Notes under the pieces: model-generated
The model's input: only the letters and a program-made list of their open reading frames with translations
What the model was told of the DNA's origin: nothing
Database searches by the model: none
Shown here: positions 1 to 8,905 of the stretch, one piece after another
Position numbering within the stretch: position 1 is the first letter of the stretch
Layout: each line of letters opens with the position of its first letter
Made by a program: the position numbers and the translations under genes
Source of the DNA: Estrella lausannensis
Lineage (GTDB): Bacteria > Chlamydiota > Chlamydiia > Chlamydiales > Criblamydiaceae
Direction: 5' to 3'
Length of the DNA: 64,000 nucleotides
Assembly: GCF_900000175.1 (NCBI RefSeq)
Contig: NZ_CWGJ01000011.1
Location: forward strand, 225,381 to 289,380

Positions 1-402
1 GTTGTAACAGCATGGGCACTCGTCGACTACCACCACTTCCCTGACAATCGGTCGCCTTACATAGCGGACAGGTTCATAGAGAACCGGATCCCATCTGCCG
101 GCAACCACCACGCACTCTCTTCGTGGGTAGCAGGGGCGACGCGCTCTTCTACAGTCCACTCTCTCGACTCTTTCCATGCGGTTACCGACAACGGCATGGC
201 CTCTGTCCCTGTTACGCATAGCATCACGCCCAGGAACAACCTGAGGACGTCCGGCATCTCGTTGAGGAGCTGCTTGCGATCGCCCGCTTTCTGGCACCGG
301 GACCGCTTGAAGCGCCGGCCTCTGGCTGGAGCCTTCGACTGCCAGCAGGGGAGATGCCAGCGTCAGCATCAGCAAAGTAAAGGTTTTAAATCGAGATTTC
401 AT
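1..402 (-). CDS. Small exported Arg/Pro/Cys-rich protein, 3' end outside window
   Basis: Open frame of 134 codons read on the minus strand and still open at base 1, so the C-terminus is missing. The ATG at 402 follows a good GGAGG (408-412). The first about 22 residues (MKSRFKTFTLLMLTLASPLL, then AVEG) look like a Sec signal peptide. The rest is rich in Arg, Pro and Val with scattered Cys, including a CPCC near the window edge, which suggests disulfides outside the cytoplasm. The ATG overlaps the stop of the upstream cyclic-nucleotide-binding gene as ATGA, so the two are probably translationally coupled. I recognise no family. Confidence 0.7.
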   Translation of the reverse strand, partial: MKSRFKTFTLLMLTLASPLLAVEGSSQRPALQAVPVPESGRSQAAPQRDAGRPQVVPGRDAMRNRDRGHAVVGNRMERVERVDCRRARRPCYPRRECVVVAGRWDPVLYEPVRYVRRPIVREVVVVDECPCCYN

Positions 403-878
403 GTTGTACCTCCATGTGAAAAACTTCCTGCTTTGAAGTTTCGCTGTCGAAACTGCATTGAGGAAGCAAAAGATTCAAGAAGATCGACCGCTAGGGCGGG
501 ATGTTCGTGCAGTACAGCTAAGAGATTGGTCTTTGAGAGGGTAAACATTTCCGTCGGCTCGCCAGCCACAGCTTTGTAGGCTCTTGGAAGACCTGAGAGG
601 AGAGACTCCTCGCCAAAGAAGTCGCCACGTCCGATGATATGAGATTCATTTTGATTTTGAGCCGAAAGATGCACTGAGCCGTTAGAAATAAAAAAGATAC
701 TGTAGGCTTGCTCGCCGGAGTCGAACACAACTTCGCCTGCGCCGGCTTTGGAGAAGGTGAGCTTGTCAGCGATGGAAAGCAGCTGGCTTAACTCAAGGCT
801 TTCCATGAGCCAGGTATTCTTGAGCAGAAGCGACTTTTCGATTAGCGTGTGGGCTGCCGTGCTTGGTTTTGTATTCAA
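399..878 (-). CDS. Cyclic-nucleotide-binding (CRP-like) domain protein
   Basis: A 159-residue protein that is almost entirely one cNMP-binding beta-roll: a helix followed by the AGEVVFDSGEQAYSIFFISNG strands, a GRGDFFGEESLL phosphate-binding-cassette region (about residues 83-95) and PRAYKAVAGEPTEMFTLSK. There is no DNA-binding helix-turn-helix, so it is not a CRP/FNR transcription factor. It overlaps the upstream transporter-HEAT gene by 4 nt. In some other bacteria NTT-like transporters carry HEAT repeats and a C-terminal cNMP domain in one chain; here that last domain seems to be a separate, co-translated subunit. Whether it still binds a nucleotide is unknown, since the canonical Arg of the cassette is replaced (LPRAY follows the SLL). 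Confidence 0.8.
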   Translation of the reverse strand: MNTKPSTAAHTLIEKSLLLKNTWLMESLELSQLLSIADKLTFSKAGAGEVVFDSGEQAYSIFFISNGSVHLSAQNQNESHIIGRGDFFGEESLLSGLPRAYKAVAGEPTEMFTLSKTNLLAVLHEHPALAVDLLESFASSMQFRQRNFKAGSFSHGGTT

Positions 879-3667
879 ATTTTTCCTAATAGCTCCTTAG
901 CAAAACTCTGGATGATGGGTGAGTTGTTTTGGGCAAGAACTTTTAATGATTCCCGGGATTTTTGAGGATGCAAGCTGCTCAAGGCGGCAGCAGCCATGAT
1001 TTGATCGGAGAGAGAGGGTGATTCAGCTAGAAAATTCAAAAGATCCTCCAGGGGTAGAACAGCTCCGCTGTCGTTACCTAAAATTCTTTTGGTGCCACTA
1101 AAGCCTTGTTCTTCGATCAGCGGTCTTAGCTTCCGAAAAATTGCTCTTTTGCACGTTTTTTCAAGTGTCTCAATGACTTGGCTTCTGATCTTAGCATTTT
1201 TTGATCTATAAAGTCTACACACAGCTTCGGGATCGGAGATTTCCCCAGCAGACGAAAGAAGGTGGATAATGAATTCTATCTTGGCGCTGAAGGCAGAGGA
1301 GAGCCCTCCCGCAAGCAGTTTATCGAGTGCTGTCTCCTGGATTGGCGCATAGGCTCTAGAATGGGTGAGATAGAAGCGTGCTTTTTCGATCTCCTTGTCC
1401 ACCACATTTTGCAGGAGGGTATGGAGAGTTTCTAAATCAAGGTGGCCTAGAACTTTAGCTGATAGCGCCCGGCATGAATCGGAAACTTGCTCCGCCTCAA
1501 GGACCGAAGCCAGCATCGGGATCGCGGGAGGGCCGCTTTTTCTCAGAATCTCTTCGAAGAGCTGTTTTTCTTTAGAATCCAGCACCTGTCCACTCTCCAG
1601 CATTTCTCTGTACAGATCCAAGTTGGAGAGTTGTCCTAAAGCTTTTATGAGATAGTGTCTGAAAAAGGGGTCTTTCGATTCCTTCCAGAATTTGAGCAGC
1701 GGAACTGCAAAGTCTGACTGACTGGGAGTTAAAATGGCTGCCATCGATTGGATCGCTTCTCTCTGGACCTGGATCGACGGGTGCTCTAGATAGGGTAACA
1801 GCCGATAGGGGGTTTGATGCGAGGAATCCTCTCCAAGGAGGCGGAGCGCTGTTATAATAGCCTCCATGTCGTTGGTCGAAAGCATGTTGTCAATTTCGGC
1901 ATCCCATGCGATGGAGCATTTTCCCCCACCGTCAGGCCGTTGCTGGGACCTTTTTCTTGCGAGTAGGTAGGAAGCCTTGAAGAGAGGCTCCTTCGAATTT
2001 GCATATTGGACAAGTTCGGAAACTTCGATGTTGTGGTGGGAAGCGAGGAAAAACAGCGCTTCACCACGGACTGAAGGCAACGCTTCATCTTTAGACCAAT
2101 CGACTATCATCTGCCTGGCCTTTAATGACTCGTTAAATGCACTTCTGGCGTGGCAGCGGATGAACGTTTGCTTCATCAAAGGCGTGAAGGAGATCTCGTC
2201 GCTTAGTAAAAGATTGAAAAAGGACTCCTCTCCCATCAGAAAGATAGCCTCGATGGCAAAAAGTTTGTCTTTTTCCGTTGCGGAAGCGAGAAGCTTATAA
2301 AGGGCTATTTCTTCCTCTTTCCTTTCATCGCAGTCCATCATCGCAGCCCATTTCTCCGCTGGTCTTTCGAAGTGGATCGCGGAAGCTGTCAGGTTTGCGA
2401 CTACGGCGGAAGGGTATTTGCGCCGGATGATGAAGGCGAGTGAAAGAAGGATAGCTACAACGAAAAGACCTAAATAGAGAGTGTTGAAGCCCGTGATCAT
2501 GAGGAGAATGCCCGAGGTGAGCATGCCAATCGGCTCTAGCATCGATTCGATGGCCACGCGCACCTTATATTTAATTTTTTTGGGGATGACGTTCAGAAGG
2601 AGATTGAAGTTACTGTCGTCGACCACCTCGAGCGTGCCCTCCGCCACGAAATAGGCTATCAAAGGAAAGGCCAGGCCTCCGATTGAAATCCATCCGGTGT
2701 ATGCTGCCAAAAGTAGGGCAGGGGAAAAAAACAGCAAGGCTCCTACTCCGAAGCGGCGGATCAGACGACTATAGAGAAATAGGCCAAACAACAAGTTGAT
2801 GACACTGACGGCGAATATAATTCGGCCGAGAAATAGGGTGATGAACGCCTGTTCGGAATCGACAGCTCCCGTTCCGGTCGGCGGGTCGAACGCCTGATCG
2901 AAGAAAGACATGTAGTTGTACTCTGTCGTCATCCACATCAGGTAAATGCAGAAGTTGTTTGCCATCACAAAGAGGGCAAAGCGTGATTTGAAAAGTTCCT
3001 TGATGAAAAGAGCGACGGAGAGGTTTTTGTATTCGCTCGCCTCGTCAATAGCTGTATCATCGTGGGCAACGTGGATAGTTTTTCTGATGAAAATTGTCAG
3101 AGTAGCGGTGACGGCAAACAGCACAAGGATCAGCAGTAGGATCTGATAGAATTCCAAAACGCCCAGGCTCATGATGAGTCCTGTGACTGCCTGGCCTAAG
3201 AAAACTGCCGAAGAGAAGAGAACGAAGACTCGCTTGGCGTCTTGCATATTATGGTACTGGTCAAGGAAGGTCCAATAGCCAGTCATGAGGACAGCTTCCA
3301 TCTGAAAGCTGACAAAGCGTAAAACGAACCAGCAAGCGGGAGGCAGTTCGCCAAAGTGCAACACCGCCAGGAAGAAAAGCGTGTAAAAAAAGAAAGCAGT
3401 AGCAATGACCGATAGAAATATTCGGCTCGGTTCGATTGCGTTGATGATGCGGATGAGGATAAGCGCGGGAAGAATCATTCCGAGAGCAGTAGCGATATAG
3501 ACATAGGGCAGGTATTCGGCGCCTACGTGAATCAGAAAGAGAGCATCGGCGTTTTTGAGGCCCAAGTTAATGGACAGCGACCACAAAAAGCCAAGGAGAG
3601 TGAAGAGAAAGGCGTTTCTTTCTTCTCCTTCATAAAGATTGAAGAGCTTACTGAAAAGACCTTTCAT
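875..3667 (-). CDS. NTT/MFS-like membrane transporter fused to HEAT repeats
   Basis: A 930-residue protein. Residues about 1-425 hold roughly twelve hydrophobic segments with an opening (LYEGEERNAFLFTLLGFLWS) like the ATP/ADP antiporter (Npt/Tlc) superfamily that chlamydiae use to take up nucleotides. Residues about 440-930 are soluble alpha-helical pairs of HEAT type (for example the LLPYLEHPSIQVQREAIQSM and VLPLEDLLNFLAESPSLSDQ units). Bona fide chlamydial nucleotide transporters are about 520 residues and lack the helical half, so the substrate cannot be read from sequence. It is first in a three-gene minus-strand run with the cNMP-binding and exported proteins (4-nt overlaps). A regulatory role for the HEAT half is inference. 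Confidence 0.75.
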   Translation of the reverse strand: MKGLFSKLFNLYEGEERNAFLFTLLGFLWSLSINLGLKNADALFLIHVGAEYLPYVYIATALGMILPALILIRIINAIEPSRIFLSVIATAFFFYTLFFLAVLHFGELPPACWFVLRFVSFQMEAVLMTGYWTFLDQYHNMQDAKRVFVLFSSAVFLGQAVTGLIMSLGVLEFYQILLLILVLFAVTATLTIFIRKTIHVAHDDTAIDEASEYKNLSVALFIKELFKSRFALFVMANNFCIYLMWMTTEYNYMSFFDQAFDPPTGTGAVDSEQAFITLFLGRIIFAVSVINLLFGLFLYSRLIRRFGVGALLFFSPALLLAAYTGWISIGGLAFPLIAYFVAEGTLEVVDDSNFNLLLNVIPKKIKYKVRVAIESMLEPIGMLTSGILLMITGFNTLYLGLFVVAILLSLAFIIRRKYPSAVVANLTASAIHFERPAEKWAAMMDCDERKEEEIALYKLLASATEKDKLFAIEAIFLMGEESFFNLLLSDEISFTPLMKQTFIRCHARSAFNESLKARQMIVDWSKDEALPSVRGEALFFLASHHNIEVSELVQYANSKEPLFKASYLLARKRSQQRPDGGGKCSIAWDAEIDNMLSTNDMEAIITALRLLGEDSSHQTPYRLLPYLEHPSIQVQREAIQSMAAILTPSQSDFAVPLLKFWKESKDPFFRHYLIKALGQLSNLDLYREMLESGQVLDSKEKQLFEEILRKSGPPAIPMLASVLEAEQVSDSCRALSAKVLGHLDLETLHTLLQNVVDKEIEKARFYLTHSRAYAPIQETALDKLLAGGLSSAFSAKIEFIIHLLSSAGEISDPEAVCRLYRSKNAKIRSQVIETLEKTCKRAIFRKLRPLIEEQGFSGTKRILGNDSGAVLPLEDLLNFLAESPSLSDQIMAAAALSSLHPQKSRESLKVLAQNNSPIIQSFAKELLGKI

Positions 3668-3818
3668 TCCTATCGTTTTCCTGTTTCTCCCGGTTTTAAT
3701 CCTTCCATTCTACAGGATACGTGATAAAAATCCATAGCGTATCTTGTTCTCTTTTTTATTTACTCATTTCGGTTGAAACGCTAGGATCGTCGCCTGGTGA
3801 AAGTAGCAGGAATTCAAG

Positions 3819-4841
3819 ATGCTGGATAAGGAAGGTTTCGGTAAGTGCGCAAGCTTAATCGAATGCGATGACGGCTTCTTGATTGGTACCGGTAAGCGGC
3901 AGTGGCGGGGCGAGCCCAATCCCTTCAAGCCTGCTTTTTTCTTTCCACCCTTTTTTCTTAATTGCGAAGATCCCTTTTGTGTCCATCAGGAAACTTTTTT
4001 TTTAGATAAATGTGCGTTTCAAGCTTTTTTAAACTCAGCGCAGCACCGAGAGGAAGAGCGATTTGTCTGGAGTCGTCCGGAAAAAGAGCCCTATCAGCTT
4101 CAATTTAACCTGTTGCGAAAGCAGATAGAGAGCGGACAGCTGCAAAAAGGAGTTCCTTACAGCCGGCGTCAATCCATCGGAACGATCGATAGTGGCAGAA
4201 TTTTCAGCATTCTGAGGAGTGCTTTTGAAAAACGAGGGCGGGGACTTCTCTACGGATTTTGGAATGCCGACGATGGAATGCTTGGCGTCACCCCCGAGAA
4301 GTTGTTTGTGAGAAAAGACGGCACGATCTACGTGGATGCCGTGGCAGGAACGAGGCCTACCCCGGATTTCAAAGAGAAAGAGTCTGTCGAGCACACACTT
4401 GTGACCCAGGGGATTAAAGAGGCTTTAACCCCCTATGGCGAAGTCGCGGTTGGCCAGACCTGTCCGATTCCTTACGGAAAGCTGCTCCATCTGTACACGC
4501 CGATTGAAGTGAAAGCCCGGGCTGAGGCGCCTTTTAAAGAGCTGGTTGAAAAGCTGCATCCCACGCCAGCGCTTGGGACATATCCTCAAAAAGAGGGCGC
4601 TGCCTGGCTGATGGAGGCCGATCGGTTAATACCAAGAAGAAGGTTTGGGGCGCCTGCCGGCTGCATCATTCCTGAGAGAGGTGAGGCAAGATGCCTGGTC
4701 GCGATCCGAAGCATTCAGTGGAATGATGGAAATATCGAGATGTTTGCCGGTGGGGGAGTCACTGACGAAAGCGAGGTGGAGAAAGAATGGGACGAGATAC
4801 AAAGCAAATTTCAATCGATCGAACAGATGCTCAGCGTTTAA
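3819..4841 (+). CDS. menF: Isochorismate synthase MenF
   Basis: A 340-residue chorismate-binding enzyme converting chorismate to isochorismate, the first step of classical menaquinone synthesis. Family signatures are GVTPEKLFV, DAVAGTRPTP, a Mg-binding SVEHTLV, HPTPALGTYP, RRFGAPAGC, CLVAIRSI, and AGGGV followed by EKEWDEIQSKF with the second Mg-ligand Glu. The N-terminus is short against typical MenF (about 430 residues), but the catalytic half is complete. It starts a seven-gene plus-strand operon and overlaps menD by 55 nt. The 151-nt gap before it separates it from the divergent transporter gene and should hold both promoters. Confidence 0.92.
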   Translation: MLDKEGFGKCASLIECDDGFLIGTGKRQWRGEPNPFKPAFFFPPFFLNCEDPFCVHQETFFLDKCAFQAFLNSAQHREEERFVWSRPEKEPYQLQFNLLRKQIESGQLQKGVPYSRRQSIGTIDSGRIFSILRSAFEKRGRGLLYGFWNADDGMLGVTPEKLFVRKDGTIYVDAVAGTRPTPDFKEKESVEHTLVTQGIKEALTPYGEVAVGQTCPIPYGKLLHLYTPIEVKARAEAPFKELVEKLHPTPALGTYPQKEGAAWLMEADRLIPRRRFGAPAGCIIPERGEARCLVAIRSIQWNDGNIEMFAGGGVTDESEVEKEWDEIQSKFQSIEQMLSV

Positions 4842-6403
4842 ATGAGGACCTGACCTTCAACTTAGTTCAGGCGATGGCTCGAATCGGCATCCGCCATTTT
4901 TGCATATGTCCGGGCGGGCGCAACGCGGGTATGATTGATTTGATCGCAGCGGAGGAGAGCTTCCACATCGTCTCTTTCCACGACGAGCGGGCGGCCGGTT
5001 TTTTTGCTGTGGGTAAAATCATGGCGACCGGAGAGCCTTGCTGTGTGGTCACCACCTCGGGCACCGCTGTTGGTGAGCTGATGCCCGCGGTGATGGAAGC
5101 TTACTACTCAGGTCTTCCGCTTGTCGTTTTATCCGCGGACCGCCCCAAAAGATTCCGCGGCAGCGGAGCACCGCAAACTGCAGAGCAGGAGAGAATTTTT
5201 GGGCTATACACCCCTCATTTCGAAGATCTCGAAGCTGAATCAGAACCCCTTTTGCACACCTGGGACTTAAAAAAGCCGTGCCATATCAACCTCTGCCTTG
5301 AAGAGGCCTATGAGCACGACTACAGTCGCTTCCCAGATATTCGGTTTGAATCCCGCCAAGAGAGCAGCTCCCTCTTCAGGGAAGAGCATCAGGAGGCGGT
5401 GCATGCGTTTATTGAAAAGCACGAATACCCCTTCGCGGTGGCCGGGGCGTTAAGTCCCGGAGAGGCCGCGGCAGTCAAACGCCTTCTTTTGCACTATCAA
5501 CTTCCATGTCTCCTGGAAGGGCACTCCCGGCTGCGGGCCGACAAAGACTTGCAACACCTTTTCATCACCTATGGCGATGACGCCCTAGTTAAAAGCGCCG
5601 CTTTCGGGTACCCGATAGATGGTGTTCTGCGCTTGGGAGGCGTTCCAACATCGCGCCTTTTCAGGGATACGGAATTTTTAGAAGGCAAGATATCTCTACT
5701 CAGCGTCAGCAAAAATCCCTTTGCGGGATCCTCATGGGGAGACTTGCTCCACACCGATCTCTCCCGGTTTCAATCTCCTCACTGGAGGCCGGAGGGCGGT
5801 TTTGCCAAAAAAGCGCAGGACTGGATGGAGAGGGATCGGGCGCTTTTAAGCAAGATGGAAGCGCTTTACGAAAAATATCCGCGCGCCGAGCAGACGCTTG
5901 TGCATCGACTCTCTAAGATAATTCCGCTGGATTCCCGCCTCTTTCTAGGAAACAGTTTGCCGATTAGGGAGTGGGACCTTCATGCGACCACTGCTTCCCC
6001 CCTTGAAGAAGTTTACGCGGTGCGGGGCTTAAATGGAATCGATGGCCAAATTTCTGCCTTTTTAGGACTTCTCCATCCCCAAAAGAAAAATATCGCCCTC
6101 ATGGGGGACCTAACCGCGCTCTATGATTTGAACGCCTTCTTTGCCTTAAAAGATTGCCACGGCGCCTTCACCCTGTTTATCATCAACAACGGGGGAGGGA
6201 AGCTTTTCCGCAAACTCTTCAAGAATCCGCTGATTCAAAATAATCACGAACTTGGGTTCGCTCACTGGCCCAGAATGTTCGGTCTTAGCTATGCAAAGGT
6301 CGAGACTTCTATCATCGGCCCCGAACTTCTTCAGTATGCCGTTGTTGAAATCGTCCCGGAGCAGGATCAGTCCGATGCTTTCAATGTAGAGATGAGGCCA
6401 TGA
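4787..6403 (+). CDS. menD: MenD, SEPHCHC synthase (thiamine-diphosphate enzyme)
   Basis: A 538-residue enzyme joining isochorismate and 2-oxoglutarate with thiamine diphosphate. The HDERAAGFFAVG segment carries the cofactor-activating Glu; TTSGTAVGELMPAVMEAYYS and LSADRPKRFRGSGAPQT are MenD hallmarks. The C-terminal cofactor/Mg site is GDLTALYDLNAFF plus IINNGGGKLFRKL. The usual PGSRSTP loop near the N-terminus reads PGGRNAG, a notable substitution. The chosen ATG lies 55 nt inside menF and has a GGAG-like site (GTGGAGAAAGA) just ahead; the next in-frame Met would remove the first active-site segment. The stop overlaps the menH start (ATGA). Confidence 0.93.
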   Translation: MGRDTKQISIDRTDAQRLNEDLTFNLVQAMARIGIRHFCICPGGRNAGMIDLIAAEESFHIVSFHDERAAGFFAVGKIMATGEPCCVVTTSGTAVGELMPAVMEAYYSGLPLVVLSADRPKRFRGSGAPQTAEQERIFGLYTPHFEDLEAESEPLLHTWDLKKPCHINLCLEEAYEHDYSRFPDIRFESRQESSSLFREEHQEAVHAFIEKHEYPFAVAGALSPGEAAAVKRLLLHYQLPCLLEGHSRLRADKDLQHLFITYGDDALVKSAAFGYPIDGVLRLGGVPTSRLFRDTEFLEGKISLLSVSKNPFAGSSWGDLLHTDLSRFQSPHWRPEGGFAKKAQDWMERDRALLSKMEALYEKYPRAEQTLVHRLSKIIPLDSRLFLGNSLPIREWDLHATTASPLEEVYAVRGLNGIDGQISAFLGLLHPQKKNIALMGDLTALYDLNAFFALKDCHGAFTLFIINNGGGKLFRKLFKNPLIQNNHELGFAHWPRMFGLSYAKVETSIIGPELLQYAVVEIVPEQDQSDAFNVEMRP

Positions 6404-7125
6404 TCCGGTTGATCGCTCTGCACGGGTTTTTAGGCAGAGGCAGCGACTTTCACTTTCTTAAGGGGAAGTTGCCGCCCTCTCTTGATTTGGCCGCCCCTTC
6501 CTTTTTTTCTCCTGGCGAGTGCGCTAAGTGGCAGCATCCACTGGATTCGATGGGAGAGGTGCTAAACAATTATATCGGGGAGCTTTGGCCGGGGGAGAAG
6601 CCCGTGCTGCTTGGCTATTCCATGGGAGGCAGGCTCGGCCTGCAAGCTCTCAAAAGGAAAGAATCATCGTTCCGGGCAGCCATTTTTGTGTCGACCCACT
6701 TTGGCTTAACAGACAGAGAGCAGCGTCTTGCAAGGATCGAAGAGGACTCGAAACTCTCTGCCCGGATGGAGATCGAGTCATTTTCAAAATTCTGTGATGA
6801 ATGGGACAGGCGACCGCTCTTTGAAGGCGCGCCCAAAGTTTTGCGCAGAGAGTCTCAGTTCGACAAGTCGGCGCTGTCTTTTGCCTTAAATGAGTGGAGT
6901 TTGGGAAAGCAGGAATATTTCAAAGCTATGGTGGAAAAGCTAGATATCCCTATTCTTGTGATTTCGGGGGAAAATGACCTTACCTTTCGCGACATGGCTC
7001 TTTCGCTCAAGTTGAAAAATCCGCATTCCCTGACCTTTATTGCCAAAGAAACGAACCATCGCGTACCATGGCAATCTAAAGAATTATTTATCAGTGCGGT
7101 CAATCACTTCATCAACAAACTGTAA
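6400..7125 (+). CDS. menH: MenH, SHCHC synthase (alpha/beta hydrolase)
   Basis: A 241-residue alpha/beta-hydrolase that eliminates pyruvate from SEPHCHC to give SHCHC. It shows the oxyanion strand [14 protein letters not shown], the nucleophile elbow [10 protein letters not shown] (Ser near residue 75), the acid region [10 protein letters not shown] and the final His in TNHRVPWQS. Its place between menD and menB, with a 4-nt overlap to menD, decides MenH over a generic hydrolase. A 14-nt gap separates it from menB. Confidence 0.9.
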   Translation: MIRLIALHGFLGRGSDFHFLKGKLPPSLDLAAPSFFSPGECAKWQHPLDSMGEVLNNYIGELWPGEKPVLLGYSMGGRLGLQALKRKESSFRAAIFVSTHFGLTDREQRLARIEEDSKLSARMEIESFSKFCDEWDRRPLFEGAPKVLRRESQFDKSALSFALNEWSLGKQEYFKAMVEKLDIPILVISGENDLTFRDMALSLKLKNPHSLTFIAKETNHRVPWQSKELFISAVNHFINKL

Positions 7126-7139
7126 TTTGCGAGGCTCTC

Positions 7140-7976
7140 ATGACAGTGGAAACAAAAACAGAAATTTGGCATCCGATTAAAGTATATCAGGATATTAAGT
7201 ACGAAGAAACCGGAGACGGAATCGCCAAAATCACCATTAACCGTCCCCATGTGCGCAATGCCTTCCGCCCGGAGACAGTCATCGAGATGCAAGACGCATT
7301 CAACCATGCCAGGGAGTCCGCATCTATCGGGGTTATCATCTTGACTGGCGAGGGCACTGAAGCGTTTTGCTCGGGCGGCGATCAGAAGATTCGCGGGGAT
7401 AAAGGATACGTTGGATCAGATGGCATACCGCGTCTGAATGTGCTCGACTTGCAAAAGCAGATCCGCTCCATCCCGAAACCCGTCATTGCCCAAGTTGCCG
7501 GTTATGCGATCGGCGGCGGTCATGTGCTGCACGTGGTGTGCGATTTATCCATCGCCGCAGAGAACGCTATTTTCGGACAGGTAGGTCCTAAGGTGGGCTC
7601 TTTTGACGGAGGACTCGGATCTAGCTACCTTGCCCGTATCGTCGGCCAGAAGAAGGCGCGTGAAATTTGGTATCTGTGCCGTCAATATAACGCTCAGGAA
7701 GCTTTGGAGATGGGGCTCGTCAATAAAGTGGTTCCCGTCGAGCAGTTGGAGGAGGAGACTTTGGAGTGGTGCCGAGAAATTCTTAAGCACTCGCCGCTCG
7801 CCCTAAGATGCCTCAAAGCAAGCTTGAACGCCGACTGCGATGGGCAGATGGGACTTCTGGATTTGGCAGGAAACGCCACGTTGCTCTATTACATGACGGA
7901 AGAGGCCAAAGAAGGGAAAAATGCTTTCCTGGAAAAGAGAAAACCCAATTTTTCCAAATTTAAAAGGCTTCCCTGA
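7140..7976 (+). CDS. menB: MenB, 1,4-dihydroxy-2-naphthoyl-CoA synthase
   Basis: A 278-residue crotonase-fold enzyme closing the second ring of the naphthoquinone. It shows [30 protein letters not shown] (the MenB loop), the oxyanion segment [30 protein letters not shown], and the characteristic C-terminus ending in [13 protein letters not shown], which in MenB completes the neighbouring active site. Length matches the family. Eleven nt separate it from menA. Confidence 0.96.
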   Translation: MTVETKTEIWHPIKVYQDIKYEETGDGIAKITINRPHVRNAFRPETVIEMQDAFNHARESASIGVIILTGEGTEAFCSGGDQKIRGDKGYVGSDGIPRLNVLDLQKQIRSIPKPVIAQVAGYAIGGGHVLHVVCDLSIAAENAIFGQVGPKVGSFDGGLGSSYLARIVGQKKAREIWYLCRQYNAQEALEMGLVNKVVPVEQLEEETLEWCREILKHSPLALRCLKASLNADCDGQMGLLDLAGNATLLYYMTEEAKEGKNAFLEKRKPNFSKFKRLP

Positions 7977-7987
7977 AGGAGAGCACG

Positions 7988-8905
7988 ATGTCATACGGCC
8001 AACCCGCCTCTCTTGCTAAGAGAGGCGCCTACTTTTTCATGGCGATCCGTCCGAAGACGCTGACGGCTTCGATTGCACCGGTTTTAGTGGCTATCGCTTA
8101 CGTATATGCCGCTTCAAGTCAGTTCAGCGTGCCGATCCTCATTTCAGCGCTAAGCACCTTCTTGTCGCTGCAGATAGCGGTTAACTTGTTCAACGACGCT
8201 TTAGACTTCAAAAAAGGGGCGGATACCAAAGACCGCCTGGGACCTTGCCGAGTGACCCAGTCCGGACTTTTTTCTCCTGGGACCGTAATGCTTTTGGGAA
8301 CCCTCTTTATCGTTTTGTCTTTTCTGACGGCGATCCCTCTATATCTGAAAGGAGGGTGGCCCATTTTCCTGATATCTTGCCTTTCTGCTCTGGCAGCTTA
8401 TGTCTACACGGGCGGCCCCTTTCCTTTGGCCTACCACGGCCTTGGCGAACTTTTCGTGCTGATTTTTTTTGGACCAGTCAGCGTTGTCTCCATAGCCTAT
8501 GTAGAACTGGGAGAGTTTTCTCCGGAGGCGCTTCTTGCCGGGCTGCAGGTAGGACTTTTAGCTACAGTGATGATCGCCATCAATAATTTACGGGATATCG
8601 AGCAGGACAAAATAGCCGATAAAAAAACCCTCGCTACTCGCCTGGGAATGAAGGCATCAAGAGCGCTCATTGCCCTTTATTTATTTTTACCCTTTGCCCT
8701 GGGTTTTTTTTGGCCCTCTTTCGGCTATAACATCGCCTTTTATCTACCCCTGACGCTTCTGCCTTTTTCTATCACGCTCATCAGAGCGATATATCGCACA
8801 GCGCCCTCTACAGAGTACAACGGCTATCTTGCCCGTGCAGCGCTGATTCACCTCCTTTTTGGAGTGTATTTATCCATCGGCTTATTGGTGTATTTTTATG
8901 TTTAA
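7988..8905 (+). CDS. menA: MenA, 1,4-dihydroxy-2-naphthoate polyprenyltransferase
   Basis: A 305-residue, roughly nine-helix UbiA-family membrane protein that attaches the polyprenyl tail to DHNA. The first Asp-rich motif is NLFNDALDFKKGADTKDR and the second is NNLRDIEQDKIADKKTLATR; both bind the Mg-diphosphate. A GGAGAGCACG site precedes the ATG. Its last codons overlap the menC start. No DHNA-CoA thioesterase (MenI-like) gene lies in the operon, so that step must be encoded elsewhere or by a promiscuous thioesterase. Confidence 0.94.
   Translation: MSYGQPASLAKRGAYFFMAIRPKTLTASIAPVLVAIAYVYAASSQFSVPILISALSTFLSLQIAVNLFNDALDFKKGADTKDRLGPCRVTQSGLFSPGTVMLLGTLFIVLSFLTAIPLYLKGGWPIFLISCLSALAAYVYTGGPFPLAYHGLGELFVLIFFGPVSVVSIAYVELGEFSPEALLAGLQVGLLATVMIAINNLRDIEQDKIADKKTLATRLGMKASRALIALYLFLPFALGFFWPSFGYNIAFYLPLTLLPFSITLIRAIYRTAPSTEYNGYLARAALIHLLFGVYLSIGLLVYFYV

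Noticed and set aside
196-579. 127-codon plus-strand frame at the left end
   Set aside because: It lies antisense to the exported protein and the cNMP-binding gene, both of which have better starts and recognisable features.
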